NCBI GenBank assembly: GCA_964525995.1
Contig: CAZGIM010000008.1
Coordinates: 1-64,000, forward strand
Source of the DNA: CAIVAT01 sp964525995
Lineage (GTDB): Bacteria; Bacteroidota; Bacteroidia; Bacteroidales; FEN-979
Direction: 5' to 3'
Length of the DNA stretch: 64,000 nucleotides
The notes beneath the pieces are model-generated. The model was not told where the DNA came from. It worked only from the letters and a program-made list of their open reading frames with translations, and searched no databases. The translations under genes were made by a program, and so were the position numbers. This document shows, in pieces, positions 24,860-33,214 of the stretch (its first letter is position 1; every line of letters begins with the position of its first letter).

Positions 24860-24902
24860 ACCGGATAAACTGACCACCCTTGACCGGATGAAGTTGACCA
24901 CC
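24860..24902. repeat. TGACCACC 24-bp-period repeat, copy B
   Basis: TGACCACC at 24871 and 24895 (24-bp period) and a partial third TGACC at 24921. Same orientation as copy A at 21339-21381, 3.5 kb away. Probable remnant end of an IS21-like element. Confidence 0.5.
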
Positions 24903-24980
24903 CCTGGAAGGAGAGTGTTTTGACCTTCTACCAGAGCAAACTAAACCACTCATTCGGATTAATCCTACCCATATAAAGCA

Positions 24981-25008
24981 AAAAAGCCACCCAAACAGGT
25001 GGCTTTTT
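24981..25008 (-). terminator. Intrinsic terminator (bidirectional) for repeat protein copy 2
   Basis: A perfect 11-bp stem, AAAAAGCCACC (24981-24991) with GGTGGCTTTTT (24998-25008), loop of 6, T-runs on both strands. It lies 34 bp past the stop of the small repeat protein. A related but degenerate sequence (AAAAAAGCCACCC) lies downstream of the paralogue at about 5656. Confidence 0.8.
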
Positions 25009-25041
25009 AATTTATGCGGATGATATAGGGATAGAAAAATG

Positions 25042-25404
25042 TTATTCAAAATCAGCAAACAACGGCGTTTTTGGAGCCAAAACATTAATGTCAATGGGTC
25101 CCTCCTCAGCGTCACTGAAGTCTGCTTCCAAAGGTGTTACCGGTGAAAGATCCTTCACCGAAATCATCTCAAGCGAAAAATCTTCAAAACTGGCTTCATA
25201 AAGAGTTACAGGTGAAAGTCCGGTGAACTGATCCTCCAGAACAATCTCTTCAAATGTTGCCTCAACCGGAGTGGTAGGAGCAATCGATACAAGGGTTGTC
25301 GTTGAATTCATCTCCGTCGATGGGACCACCACATCCGTACCGGCAAATAAAACTCCAACCTGGAGGGAGAGAACTGCTGTAAGGATTATCGCTGTTGCTT
25401 TCAT
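25042..25404 (-). CDS. Small secreted repeat protein, LAPxTPxEADF repeats (copy 2)
   Basis: A 120-residue paralogue of the protein at 5710-6075. Signal peptide MKATAIILTAVLSLQVGVLFA, then four repeats of 22-23 residues: SIAPTTPVEATF, GLSPVTLYEASF, DLSPVTPLEADF and VLAPKTPLFADF. Repeat 1 of both proteins ends EAxFEEI and the repeats align one-to-one, so the whole array was duplicated, not the units separately. The mature chain is acidic. The start at 25404 is preferred over 25464 because the promoter box lies between them. The family is unrecognised and is apparently multi-copy in this genome. Confidence 0.75.
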   Translation of the reverse strand: MKATAIILTAVLSLQVGVLFAGTDVVVPSTEMNSTTTLVSIAPTTPVEATFEEIVLEDQFTGLSPVTLYEASFEDFSLEMISVKDLSPVTPLEADFSDAEEGPIDINVLAPKTPLFADFE

Positions 25405-25432
25405 TTTGTTCTGTTGTTTGAAGTTGATGAAG

Positions 25433-25464
25433 CAAAAGTATATCAGAATGGCAGCGAGGTCCAA
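25433..25464 (-). promoter_or_regulatory. Promoter of repeat protein copy 2 (TTG-N21-TACTTTTG)
   Basis: On the minus strand, TTG (25462-25464), 21 bp, then TACTTTTG (25433-25440), 28 bp before the ATG. Good fit to the Bacteroidota -33/-7 consensus. Confidence 0.65.
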
Positions 25465-25576
25465 TTTGAATCGTTTGAAATGGAGTTAAATCCGATGAAC
25501 CGTGGTTTTAATTCGGCGAAAATGAAAATTGTAAGTTGGCGATGTTTAATCCGGTTTACCGAAAAAATGAATTGTA

Positions 25577-25584
25577 TACATTTG
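25577..25584 (+). promoter_or_regulatory. Putative -7 box (TACATTTG)
   Basis: Lies 5 bp before the ATG at 25589 and 14 bp before the ATG at 25598. A transcript starting about 7 bases downstream would favour the second ATG. The -33 element is unclear. Confidence 0.4.
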
Positions 25585-25588
25585 TAAC

Positions 25589-26026
25589 ATGTTAAAAATG
25601 AATCTACAAAACAACAAAAACGTCAATCAACAGGTGGTTGCTCCAGTAATAGAACCTGCAATCCAGATAGATCAAAGGTTGAAGGATGAAGCCTTAACGC
25701 AGGTTGAACAACAGGGAATGGTGGTGGTCCACTGTTCCTGCTTCACGGAAATTGAGACACGTATCAGGATATGGGAAACCACTGTTCTTATTGATCACGG
25801 CTCAGGACACCGAAGTAAATTGCTCCATGCCTTCGGTATCACCGTTGCACCGGTATGGATGTTCCTGGATGCCGGAACAACGGCCAGGTTTACCCTGGTA
25901 TTTGAAAAACTGCCAAAGACCTGCGAATCCTTTGACCTTTATGAGGATATTCCAGAAGAGGGAGGGTTTCACGTTAAAGGAATCAGGAGGAACAAAAGCG
26001 ATGTTTACAACATCAGGATCACATGA
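25589..26026 (+). CDS. Conserved-looking hypothetical protein
   Basis: A 145-residue soluble protein without signal peptide. A low-complexity N-terminus (Asn/Gln-rich to about residue 25) precedes a compact domain with RIRIWETTVLID, HRSKLLHAFGI, VAPVWMFLDAG, FTLVFEKLPK and a C-terminal VKGIRRNKSDVYNIRI. The alternating strands and the end in a basic strand suggest an all-beta or alpha/beta fold. No family is recognised. A -7 box right before the start suggests the ATG at 25598 may be the true one. The neighbours are a repeat protein and tRNA-Asn and give no clue. Confidence 0.6.
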   Translation: MLKMNLQNNKNVNQQVVAPVIEPAIQIDQRLKDEALTQVEQQGMVVVHCSCFTEIETRIRIWETTVLIDHGSGHRSKLLHAFGITVAPVWMFLDAGTTARFTLVFEKLPKTCESFDLYEDIPEEGGFHVKGIRRNKSDVYNIRIT

Positions 26027-26108
26027 GGGGAAATATCGAAGGATGGTCTGAATTTGAAAAAAGGATTATTAAAACCGCAAAGAGTTACTACAAAAGATGC
26101 TACAAAAG

Positions 26109-26141
26109 AAAAAACCACTCACAATTTTTATCGTAAGTGGC
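26109..26141 (-). terminator. Terminator of tRNA-Asn
   Basis: On the minus strand CCACTTAC (26133-26140) pairs with GTGAGTGG (26115-26122) including one G-U pair, followed by TTTTTTC. It lies 11 bases after the tRNA 3' end. Confidence 0.65.
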
Positions 26142-26151
26142 TGATTTTTTG

Positions 26152-26225
26152 CTCCCCCTGCAAGACTTGAACTTGCGACCCTCTGATTAACAGTCAGATG
26201 CTCTAACCAACTGAGCTAAGGAGGA
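26152..26225 (-). tRNA. tRNA-Asn (anticodon GTT)
   Basis: A 74-nt cloverleaf on the minus strand. Acceptor TCCTCCT pairs with AGGGGGA (one T-G pair), discriminator G. The D arm holds AGCTCAGTTGGTTAGAGC. The anticodon loop CTGTTAA gives GTT (Asn). T arm GCAAG-TTCAAGT-CTTGC. CCA is not encoded. It is a single tRNA with its own promoter and terminator. Confidence 0.95.
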
Positions 26226-26309
26226 ATATTTTGTTTCCCTCTTGTCCCCCGGGTTCGTTCGCGGAAATCCGGAATTCTAACCCATTGAATCAGGGTGCAA
26301 TTGGGTGTG

Positions 26310-26338
26310 CAAAGTTAGTAATTTTATCTAAAATCCAA
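26310..26338 (-). promoter_or_regulatory. Putative tRNA-Asn promoter (TTG-N18-TAACTTTG)
   Basis: Minus-strand TTG (26336-26338), 18 bp, then TAACTTTG (26310-26317), about 85 bases upstream of the tRNA 5' end. Confidence 0.5.
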
Positions 26339-26367
26339 ACATTCCTGATAAACTTTTTATATGTGAT

Positions 26368-26396
26368 TTGATTCCATGTCGATCCTCGTATCTTTG
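26368..26396 (+). promoter_or_regulatory. Promoter of the OMP-SPOR gene (TTG-N18-TATCTTTG)
   Basis: TTG at 26368-26370 within ATTTG, 18 bp, then TATCTTTG at 26389-26396. It gives a leader of about 70 bases before the ATG at 26476 and is divergent from the tRNA promoter. Confidence 0.6.
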
Positions 26397-26475
26397 CATT
26401 GTGCCGTTGTAACCTTTTTTATCTGAACGCCGTAAAAGGAGAAAGGACTTCTTAAATTCGAAAAGTGTCACTGAA

Positions 26476-27702
26476 ATGATTAGAGTGTTGAAATTTTCGG
26501 GGATCCTGGTTCTGGCGCTGTTGACCTTCCCGTCATTCCCGCAAACCCAGGGCGTGCTTGGCCGCGGATTCTTCAAGAATTGGTCGGTCGGCGTAGGCGG
26601 CGGCCCCAACATCTTCTTCGGCGACCTGAAGGTCAACGATTTCTTACCCGTCAACAGCAATATGAACGAATGGCGGTATGCAGGAACGTTTACCCTTACC
26701 AAGCAACTGGGATATGTTTTTGCGATTCGCGGACAGGTTTTGTATGGCGAAATCTCGGGCACCAACCGTGTTTACCGGCGCGATAACAATCCCGGAAACC
26801 AATATTTCGAAGGTAACATCCTGGAATATAATCTCAATACGACCATCAACTTCAGCAACTTCGTACTGGGCCATAAACCCACTCGTAAACTTTTCGTTTA
26901 TGTCACCCTCGGAGGAGGTGTCACCACCTGGGGAACCAAGAAAAAAGATCTGACCACCCATGAGCTGATCTGCGAAAACACAGCCACCGGAAAATGGAGC
27001 GTCGCTGCCATGGCGATGGCCGGACTGGGCGCTTATGTAAACCTGGGCGATAAGGTGAATCTCGGCGTCGAATGGACCTTCAGGGGGGTGAATTCCGATA
27101 TGGTAGATGCAACCGTGGGCGGATTCCGCTATGATATGTACTCCCTGGCGCAAATCACCCTGACCTATAACTTTAACCGCCGTAATCCCGCGAATTTGAA
27201 AAGTCCTAACTCAGGGCCCCAGATGGGACCGATGCCACCCAAACCGGAACCGGCGCCCTCAAAACCAACATCACCGGATGCTGAATACAAAAAACTTCCG
27301 GAACTCTTAACCCCGCTCAGATTTCCCACACGCGACACTGCAAAACAGGCGGCTCCTGAAAACGAATTGGATACGCAGGGTATGCTGACCGACTCGATCG
27401 ACTCCTCACTCCTCCTGGATGAAGAATCGGGTCCTATGGTACGGGGATTATCGTACCGCGTGCAGGTCTTTGCCTATCAGACCAACCAGTACTCGACAGA
27501 ATCGGTCCGTCAGAAATTCAACCTGAATGAACCGGTTTACAAAGAATTTACCGACAACTGGTACCGTTATACCGTCGGCTCGTTCAAAACCCTCAGGGAC
27601 GCCAAGACCCATCTGAACCGGATACGGAAACATGGCGTTCAGGATGCCTTCATTGCACGGTACAGCGACGGAATCAGAATTTCCTCCCATCCGAAACATT
27701 AA
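26476..27702 (+). CDS. Outer-membrane beta-barrel protein fused to a C-terminal SPOR domain
   Basis: A 408-residue exported protein: signal peptide (1-23, ending PSFPQ), then a PorT/OmpW-like beta-barrel (about 35-235; WSVGVGGGPNIFFGDLK, alternating strands, LAQITLTYNF at the end). A Pro-rich linker follows (240-265), then a spacer and a SPOR domain (about 330-405; YRVQVFAYQTNQYSTES, YRYTVGSFKTLRDAKTHLNR). SPOR domains bind denuded glycan strands of peptidoglycan, so the protein probably tethers the outer membrane to the wall, as OmpA-family proteins do with another domain. The next gene starts 1 bp after the stop, so they are co-translated. Confidence 0.8.
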   Translation: MIRVLKFSGILVLALLTFPSFPQTQGVLGRGFFKNWSVGVGGGPNIFFGDLKVNDFLPVNSNMNEWRYAGTFTLTKQLGYVFAIRGQVLYGEISGTNRVYRRDNNPGNQYFEGNILEYNLNTTINFSNFVLGHKPTRKLFVYVTLGGGVTTWGTKKKDLTTHELICENTATGKWSVAAMAMAGLGAYVNLGDKVNLGVEWTFRGVNSDMVDATVGGFRYDMYSLAQITLTYNFNRRNPANLKSPNSGPQMGPMPPKPEPAPSKPTSPDAEYKKLPELLTPLRFPTRDTAKQAAPENELDTQGMLTDSIDSSLLLDEESGPMVRGLSYRVQVFAYQTNQYSTESVRQKFNLNEPVYKEFTDNWYRYTVGSFKTLRDAKTHLNRIRKHGVQDAFIARYSDGIRISSHPKH

Positions 27703-27703
27703 G

Positions 27704-29581
27704 ATGTCAGGCCCGGTACTGCTGCTTACAACACCATTCACACAGCTCAATACCCCCTATCCGGCCACGGCTTTTCTGAAAGGATTTCTCAACACCAGAA
27801 ATATCCTTTCACATCAGTGCGACCTGAGCATCGGGGTGATCGGGGAATTATTCTCATCTACAGGTTTGACGGATGTTTTCAATGAATTAGAACGGCCGGA
27901 TCTAAAATTAAAACGAAGCGAAGCTAAAATGGTACAGCTTCGCAAAAGTTATATCCGCACCATTGATCCCGTGATACAATTCCTTCAGAATTCATTACCG
28001 GAAATGGCCCATTCCATTGCTTCACGAAGGTTTCTGCCTGAAGGGCCCCGTTTCGCACAACTCGAATATCTCGAAAAACTATTTGGCCGCCTGGGACTAC
28101 AGGATAAGGCAAAACACCTCGCCACGCTGTATCTCGAAGATCTCGCTGACCTGATCACGAACCGGATCGATTCCCGCTTCGGATTCAGCCGGTATGCCGA
28201 AAAGCTGGGAAGATCGGCCTCCTCGTTCGATGCACTGGATGATCAACTGACCCGCGCCCCGGGATTCATCGACCGGATTATGATACCCCTCCTGGAGAAA
28301 AAAATCGACATGGTCAGGCCCAGTCTGGCGGCCATTTCAGTTCCCTTTCCCGGCAATCTCTACAGTGCGCTCCGATGCGGAAAATGGATCAGGGAAAACC
28401 ATCCGGATATCAAGGTTACTATGGGCGGCGGATTTGTGAATACTGAATTAAGATCGCTTACTGATCCCCGCGTTTTCAACTATATCGATTTTATCACCCT
28501 CGACGACGGGGAGGCTCCGTTGATGCATCTTTTCGAATACCTGAACGGCATCAGAAAGATCGGTGATCTGAAACGAACCTTTACCCTGAAAGACGGCCGG
28601 GTGGTCTTCATGAATGGTTCCCGGGAGCCCGATCCCGGAATCAATGAATGGGGTGTTCCGGATTATACCGGATTACCTTTGAATAAATATTTTTCAGTCA
28701 TTGAAATTCCAAACCCGATGCACCGGTTATGGAGCGACGGATTCTGGAACAAGCTGATGCTGGCTCATGGCTGTTATTGGGGAAGGTGTGCTTTCTGCGA
28801 TACCTCGCTCGATTATATCAAACGATATGAGCCATGTCGGCCGGAGCTAATCGTCGATCGCATGGAGACGCTGATCAGTCAGACCGGTCGCCGGGGATTT
28901 CATTTCGTAGATGAAGCCGCGCCACCGGCATTGCTCAGGGAGGTGGCGCTGGAAATCATTCGACGTAACCTGACCGTAGTGTGGTGGACCAATATCCGTT
29001 TCGAGAAACGGTTCACCCCTGACCTGTGCCGGTTGCTGAAACAGTCAGGATGTATAGCTGTTTCAGGAGGGATCGAGGTGGCTTCGGAAAGAATTTTAAA
29101 GTTGATCGGAAAAGGGATAACGATCGGGCAGGTCGCCACGGTGGCCCATCATTTTTCCCGGGCCGGAATTATGGTACACGCTTATCTGATGTATGGATTT
29201 CCCACACAAACGGCTCAGGAAACCATTGATTCACTCGAGGTCGTGCGTCAATTGTTCCGGAACCGGATCATCCAGTCGGCTTTCTGGCACCAATTTGCCC
29301 TGACGGTGCACAGCCCGGTAGGCAATAATCCGGAGGCATTTGGAATAGAAAAAGCAACGAATCCGCCCGGCGCCTTTGCCAACAACGATCTTCCTCTCAT
29401 TGATAAAATCGGGTGCCGACATGAAAAATTCGGCGAGGGATTAAGTCGGTCCCTGTACAATTACATGCACGGCCAATGTTTGGATTACCCCTTGCAGGAT
29501 TGGTTCAGGTTTAGGATTCCGCCGACAACGGTTGACCGTAATTTTATCAGGGATATAATACGTAAAGAGCCTTCTTCCTGA
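27704..29581 (+). CDS. B12-binding-domain radical SAM protein
   Basis: A 625-residue enzyme. The start at 27704 (MSGPVLLLTTPFTQL) follows the previous stop by 1 bp; an upstream in-frame ATG lies inside that gene. A cobalamin-binding-like Rossmann region (about 195-300, MGGGFVNTE and FITLDDGEAPLMHL) lacks the DxHxxG ligand motif. The radical SAM core begins at GCYWGRCAFC (C357, C362, C365), followed by FVDEAAPP and GGIEVASERILKL. The cluster spacing is CX4CX2C, not the usual CX3CX2C. Relatives methylate or rearrange diverse substrates. The product here is unknown; pairing with an envelope protein may point to a cell-wall or lipid substrate. Confidence 0.85.
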   Translation: MSGPVLLLTTPFTQLNTPYPATAFLKGFLNTRNILSHQCDLSIGVIGELFSSTGLTDVFNELERPDLKLKRSEAKMVQLRKSYIRTIDPVIQFLQNSLPEMAHSIASRRFLPEGPRFAQLEYLEKLFGRLGLQDKAKHLATLYLEDLADLITNRIDSRFGFSRYAEKLGRSASSFDALDDQLTRAPGFIDRIMIPLLEKKIDMVRPSLAAISVPFPGNLYSALRCGKWIRENHPDIKVTMGGGFVNTELRSLTDPRVFNYIDFITLDDGEAPLMHLFEYLNGIRKIGDLKRTFTLKDGRVVFMNGSREPDPGINEWGVPDYTGLPLNKYFSVIEIPNPMHRLWSDGFWNKLMLAHGCYWGRCAFCDTSLDYIKRYEPCRPELIVDRMETLISQTGRRGFHFVDEAAPPALLREVALEIIRRNLTVVWWTNIRFEKRFTPDLCRLLKQSGCIAVSGGIEVASERILKLIGKGITIGQVATVAHHFSRAGIMVHAYLMYGFPTQTAQETIDSLEVVRQLFRNRIIQSAFWHQFALTVHSPVGNNPEAFGIEKATNPPGAFANNDLPLIDKIGCRHEKFGEGLSRSLYNYMHGQCLDYPLQDWFRFRIPPTTVDRNFIRDIIRKEPSS

Positions 29582-29590
29582 AACGAATTC

Positions 29591-31126
29591 TTATTCGGCA
29601 TTCAGGATGTTTATTGCGATCCGTATCCCGTCGGCAGCGCTCGAAACGATACCCCCTGAATAACCACTGCCCTCCCCGGTAAAATAAAGATTTTCAAATC
29701 CGGTACATGCTCCGTCAGGTTCCCGTAACACCTGTACCGGTGAGGAGGTTTTACTCTCAAGGCCCAAAAGGATCCCCTGATCGTATCCACGAATCCGGCT
29801 ATTGAAATCCCTGAGTCCTTCAGTCAGGGCGTTAGTAACAAATGCCGGGATCATCTCCCACAGTACGGCATGTTTTAGTCCTAAAGGATAGCTGGTTTCC
29901 GGAATTCCTTCTGATTCCGTCCGGTCAATGAAATCCCTGATCTTGCAGAAAGGGGCATAAAAGCCTTGAGAATACTGATAGAATGAACGTTCAAGAGTTT
30001 CCAGCCAGTCTAACGCTTCCGAAGGAGTGGCGCGGTGTCCGGCCAACTGGTCGGGATGGACGCCAGCTACAAATCCGGCATTGGCAAATCGTCCGTCGCG
30101 TCTGTAATTACTCATACCGTTCACAATATTGACATCGGGACCCGTCGCGGCCGGAACCACCATGCCGCCCGGACACATGCAGAAGGAATAGACCGGGTGA
30201 TGGGGATCGGCTTGCGAGGTAAGGCGGTACTCCGCAGCCTTTACCCCGGGCAGGTTGGCAACGCCCCATTGTGCCAGATTAATGTCGCGCTGTAAATGTT
30301 CAGCCCTGAAACCTATTGCGAATTTTTTCGTCCGGAATGCTACCCCGCGGTTCATCAACATCCGGTAAGTTTTGTAAGAAGAGTGTCCGGTGGCAATGAT
30401 AAAATGATCGGCTGCAGCCGGACCTGCCGGAGTAATTGCCTCCCTGACCTTTCCTCTGCTGACGATAAGATCGTTCAGCGGTGTTTCAAATCTGATGGCT
30501 CCGCCTGATTGCAGATATTGCTCTCTGAGATTAAGTATAACTTTCCGGAGGTTATCGCTGCCCACATGGGGATATGCCAGATACCGGATTTCGGCCGGGG
30601 CTCCTGCAGCAATATAGGTCGAGAGAAAAAAGTCCCGTTCTCTGTTGATATGCTTTGATCGCGAAGTAAGCTTCCCGTCGGAAAAAGTCCCAGCCCCTCC
30701 TTCTCCAAAAGCATATGTGGCAAGAGGATCGAAAACACCGCTCTTCTCAAAACTCCTTATTCCCGATATTCTTTTGTCCACCTCACAACCCTGTTCCAGA
30801 ATCACGGTATCAAATCCCGCTTTCTGTAAAACAAAAGCGGCAAAGAACCCGGCAGGACCGCTGCCGGCAATCAGAATTCGTTTCTTCCTTGTTTTGAAGG
30901 GAATATTCAAGGCCGGAGGGCTGGCTGGTTCAGAACCGGCTAATCCCGGAGCAAAAATACCAACCCGCAGCAACCAGTGAATTTGCCTTTTATTCCGGGC
31001 ATCAAGGCTCTTGGAATCGATCTGAAAGGAAAATTCATCGGTCCTGATTAACCGTCCGATCCGCTCCTTCAGCTCAGCCTCAGAATATCCGGTAGGAAGT
31101 TTTAATTCGATCAGCTTAAAACCCAT
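29591..31126 (-). CDS. FAD-dependent dehydrogenase/oxidoreductase (COG2509-like)
   Basis: A 511-residue flavoprotein. A short N-terminal domain (about 1-75, with LDARNKRQIHWLLRVGIF) precedes the dinucleotide-binding site ILIAGSGPAGFFAAFVLQKAG, an arginine-rich ISGIRSF segment, GEGGAGTFSDGKLTSR, and a C-terminal second flavin motif (LYFTGEGSGYSGGIVSSAADG). This is the architecture of the uncharacterised FAD-dependent dehydrogenase family often annotated as NAD(P)/FAD-dependent oxidoreductase. The substrate is unknown. It converges with the radical SAM gene with a 9-bp gap. Confidence 0.85.
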   Translation of the reverse strand: MGFKLIELKLPTGYSEAELKERIGRLIRTDEFSFQIDSKSLDARNKRQIHWLLRVGIFAPGLAGSEPASPPALNIPFKTRKKRILIAGSGPAGFFAAFVLQKAGFDTVILEQGCEVDKRISGIRSFEKSGVFDPLATYAFGEGGAGTFSDGKLTSRSKHINRERDFFLSTYIAAGAPAEIRYLAYPHVGSDNLRKVILNLREQYLQSGGAIRFETPLNDLIVSRGKVREAITPAGPAAADHFIIATGHSSYKTYRMLMNRGVAFRTKKFAIGFRAEHLQRDINLAQWGVANLPGVKAAEYRLTSQADPHHPVYSFCMCPGGMVVPAATGPDVNIVNGMSNYRRDGRFANAGFVAGVHPDQLAGHRATPSEALDWLETLERSFYQYSQGFYAPFCKIRDFIDRTESEGIPETSYPLGLKHAVLWEMIPAFVTNALTEGLRDFNSRIRGYDQGILLGLESKTSSPVQVLREPDGACTGFENLYFTGEGSGYSGGIVSSAADGIRIAINILNAE

Positions 31127-31174
31127 GATGAATCAAGGTTTATTAGAAACGGGCGTTGCTCTGGATATCAATTT

Positions 31175-33184
31175 TTGGTAAAAATACTTTTTATTCACGA
31201 AATTCGTTTGCCAGAAGTGTCGCTAAAGTTGATCCTATTGTCACGTTTAACTCTTTTACTCCTGCTGTTACTTTTCTTTCCGGGTCTTTACGGCCAGCCG
31301 GGACTGAATGACAGGCAGGCCGCTATCGATCAGCTTCGGAAGGGATCGTTTATGGAGGCTCTTGAAAACCTCAACCGGGCTATTCTCCGGGAACCCGCCT
31401 CTTCAGAGTTGTATTTTCTAAGGGGTTACGCAAAGTATGGTCTGGATGATTTTATCGGCGCGGAACTCGATTATACCCACTCAATCGAATTATCTCCCTA
31501 TCTGCCTGATGTATTTACGAACAGGGCCATAGTCCGCAGTCAGCTTTTGAATTTCACGGGAGCCATGGAGGATTTTAACCGGGCCATTTCAATGGATGAT
31601 AAAAACGGGGAAATATATTTTCACCGGGCCCGTACGAATCTCTATCTGAAAAAATATTATTCCTGCATTGTCGATTGTAACATGGCTGTTCAAAATGGCT
31701 ACCGGGAGGCAACGGTGTATATTTTAAAGGCCAATGCCGAACAGGCTATTAAAAGATACGAGGAAGCGCTCGAGAATCTGGGAACGGCACGCAAGATCAA
31801 TCCGCTCAACGGGTATGTCTTTACCCAAAGGGGATTAGTATGGATGGACCTGGAGCAGGTTGACTCGGCCATTGCAGATTTCGCCCATGCCATTGAACTC
31901 GATTCGGTAAATACCTATGCCCATTTTAACCGGGCCATGGCATATCTGAAAAAGAATGACCGCGTTTCCGGGTTGCTTGATCTTAATACGGTCGTACGAT
32001 TATCTCCTTATAATTCGTACGCTTACTACAACCGGGCAATCGTGCTTTCGGAAATGGGCGAAAAAAGGGGGGCCATTCACGATTTTGATATCGTCAGTAA
32101 ACTCGATCCGAAAAACATCATCAGTTACTATTACAGGAGCAAACTTAAAAGCGAATTGAAAGATTACAACGGGGCTTTGGAAGACCTGAACAAGACCCTG
32201 GAGTTGCTTCCCGATTTTACCGATGCCTGGTACGACCGGTTCGAAGTGAAACAGAAACTGGGCGATCAGAATGGAGCGCAACAGGATTACCGGAAAGCGA
32301 TGGAGCTGATGCGGCAAAACCATTACGATCGCGACAGTCTGATGATAACCCGAAAGGATTACCTGCAAAGCCTGATCAAATTGAGTGGTGATTTTGAGGA
32401 GATGAACACCATCAACAGCAAATTTCAAAACCAGTCGGTTGATATCAGGATGCTGCCTCTTTTTTATATCCTGGTATGGAAAACAAATTTCGAGAGGGTA
32501 CGATTGTATGATGTATATGAAAAGCCCTACTATTTGTCAACCGTCCTGACTATCTCAAACCAGGAGCGATTGATCGGTGATTCGGTCCTGCTTCGGGAAA
32601 TTGCGCTGCAATCGCAAAAGATCGATTCGGCCGGGTACCTTATCAATGCATTCTTCCGCCGTGGGATTGCTCTTTCTTTGCTTGGAAATAATGAGAAGGC
32701 AATTGCTGATTTTAATACCGTACTGAAATCCGATACAACCCTTGTTCCTGTCTGGTTTTTACGGGCTTATGCCCGCGTATCTCTGTTGAACCGGTTAAGT
32801 ATCAGCGACACCTATCAGGAAGAGATTACCATCGGAAAGCAGGTACCTTTAAAGCCACAGCCCGTTCATCCGGGCGGTCTGGAACATACCTATGAGGCGG
32901 TTATAAAAGATCTTGACCATGCCATTCGTCTCGATCCGCATTTTGCGGCTGCCTGGTACAACCGGGGTTGCGTCAACAGCATGATGGGAAATTACCGCGA
33001 AGCAATCAGTGATTTTTCAAAAGCGATAAATAATGATCCGCTTTTTTCAGAGGCTTATTATAATCGCGGATTAATGAATATTCTGACCCGTGAAAATCAT
33101 AATGGGTGTGAAGATCTCAGCAAGGCAGGTGAACTCGGGATTGCCGATGCATATCGGGTTATGAAACGATATTGTTTCAAATGA
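31175..33184 (+). CDS. Exported tetratricopeptide-repeat protein
   Basis: A 669-residue protein with no ATG start. It may begin at TTG 31175 or at GTG 31217 (VSLKLILLSRLTLLLLLLL), the latter giving a normal signal peptide ending LYGQ. TPR units fill about 45-405 (AIDQLRKGSFMEALENLNRA, AELDYTHSIELSPYLPDVF, AIADFAHAIELDSVNTYAHF and others). A non-TPR segment (about 415-500) and a further TPR block (about 500-650, GNYREAISDFSKAINNDPLF) follow. It probably acts as a periplasmic or surface protein-binding scaffold. It converges with the lone receiver gene, with a shared hairpin between. Confidence 0.8.
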   Translation: MVKILFIHEIRLPEVSLKLILLSRLTLLLLLLLFFPGLYGQPGLNDRQAAIDQLRKGSFMEALENLNRAILREPASSELYFLRGYAKYGLDDFIGAELDYTHSIELSPYLPDVFTNRAIVRSQLLNFTGAMEDFNRAISMDDKNGEIYFHRARTNLYLKKYYSCIVDCNMAVQNGYREATVYILKANAEQAIKRYEEALENLGTARKINPLNGYVFTQRGLVWMDLEQVDSAIADFAHAIELDSVNTYAHFNRAMAYLKKNDRVSGLLDLNTVVRLSPYNSYAYYNRAIVLSEMGEKRGAIHDFDIVSKLDPKNIISYYYRSKLKSELKDYNGALEDLNKTLELLPDFTDAWYDRFEVKQKLGDQNGAQQDYRKAMELMRQNHYDRDSLMITRKDYLQSLIKLSGDFEEMNTINSKFQNQSVDIRMLPLFYILVWKTNFERVRLYDVYEKPYYLSTVLTISNQERLIGDSVLLREIALQSQKIDSAGYLINAFFRRGIALSLLGNNEKAIADFNTVLKSDTTLVPVWFLRAYARVSLLNRLSISDTYQEEITIGKQVPLKPQPVHPGGLEHTYEAVIKDLDHAIRLDPHFAAAWYNRGCVNSMMGNYREAISDFSKAINNDPLFSEAYYNRGLMNILTRENHNGCEDLSKAGELGIADAYRVMKRYCFK

Positions 33185-33192
33185 ACCGTTAA

Positions 33193-33205
33193 CCGGGGAC
33201 CCCGG
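33193..33205. other. CCGGGG-A-CCCCGG palindrome between convergent genes
   Basis: A very tight GC palindrome (CCGGGG at 33193-33198, CCCCGG at 33200-33205) in the 30-bp gap between the TPR and receiver genes. It may act as a shared transcription barrier. There is no T-run. Confidence 0.4.
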
Positions 33206-33214
33206 ATTCACTGT

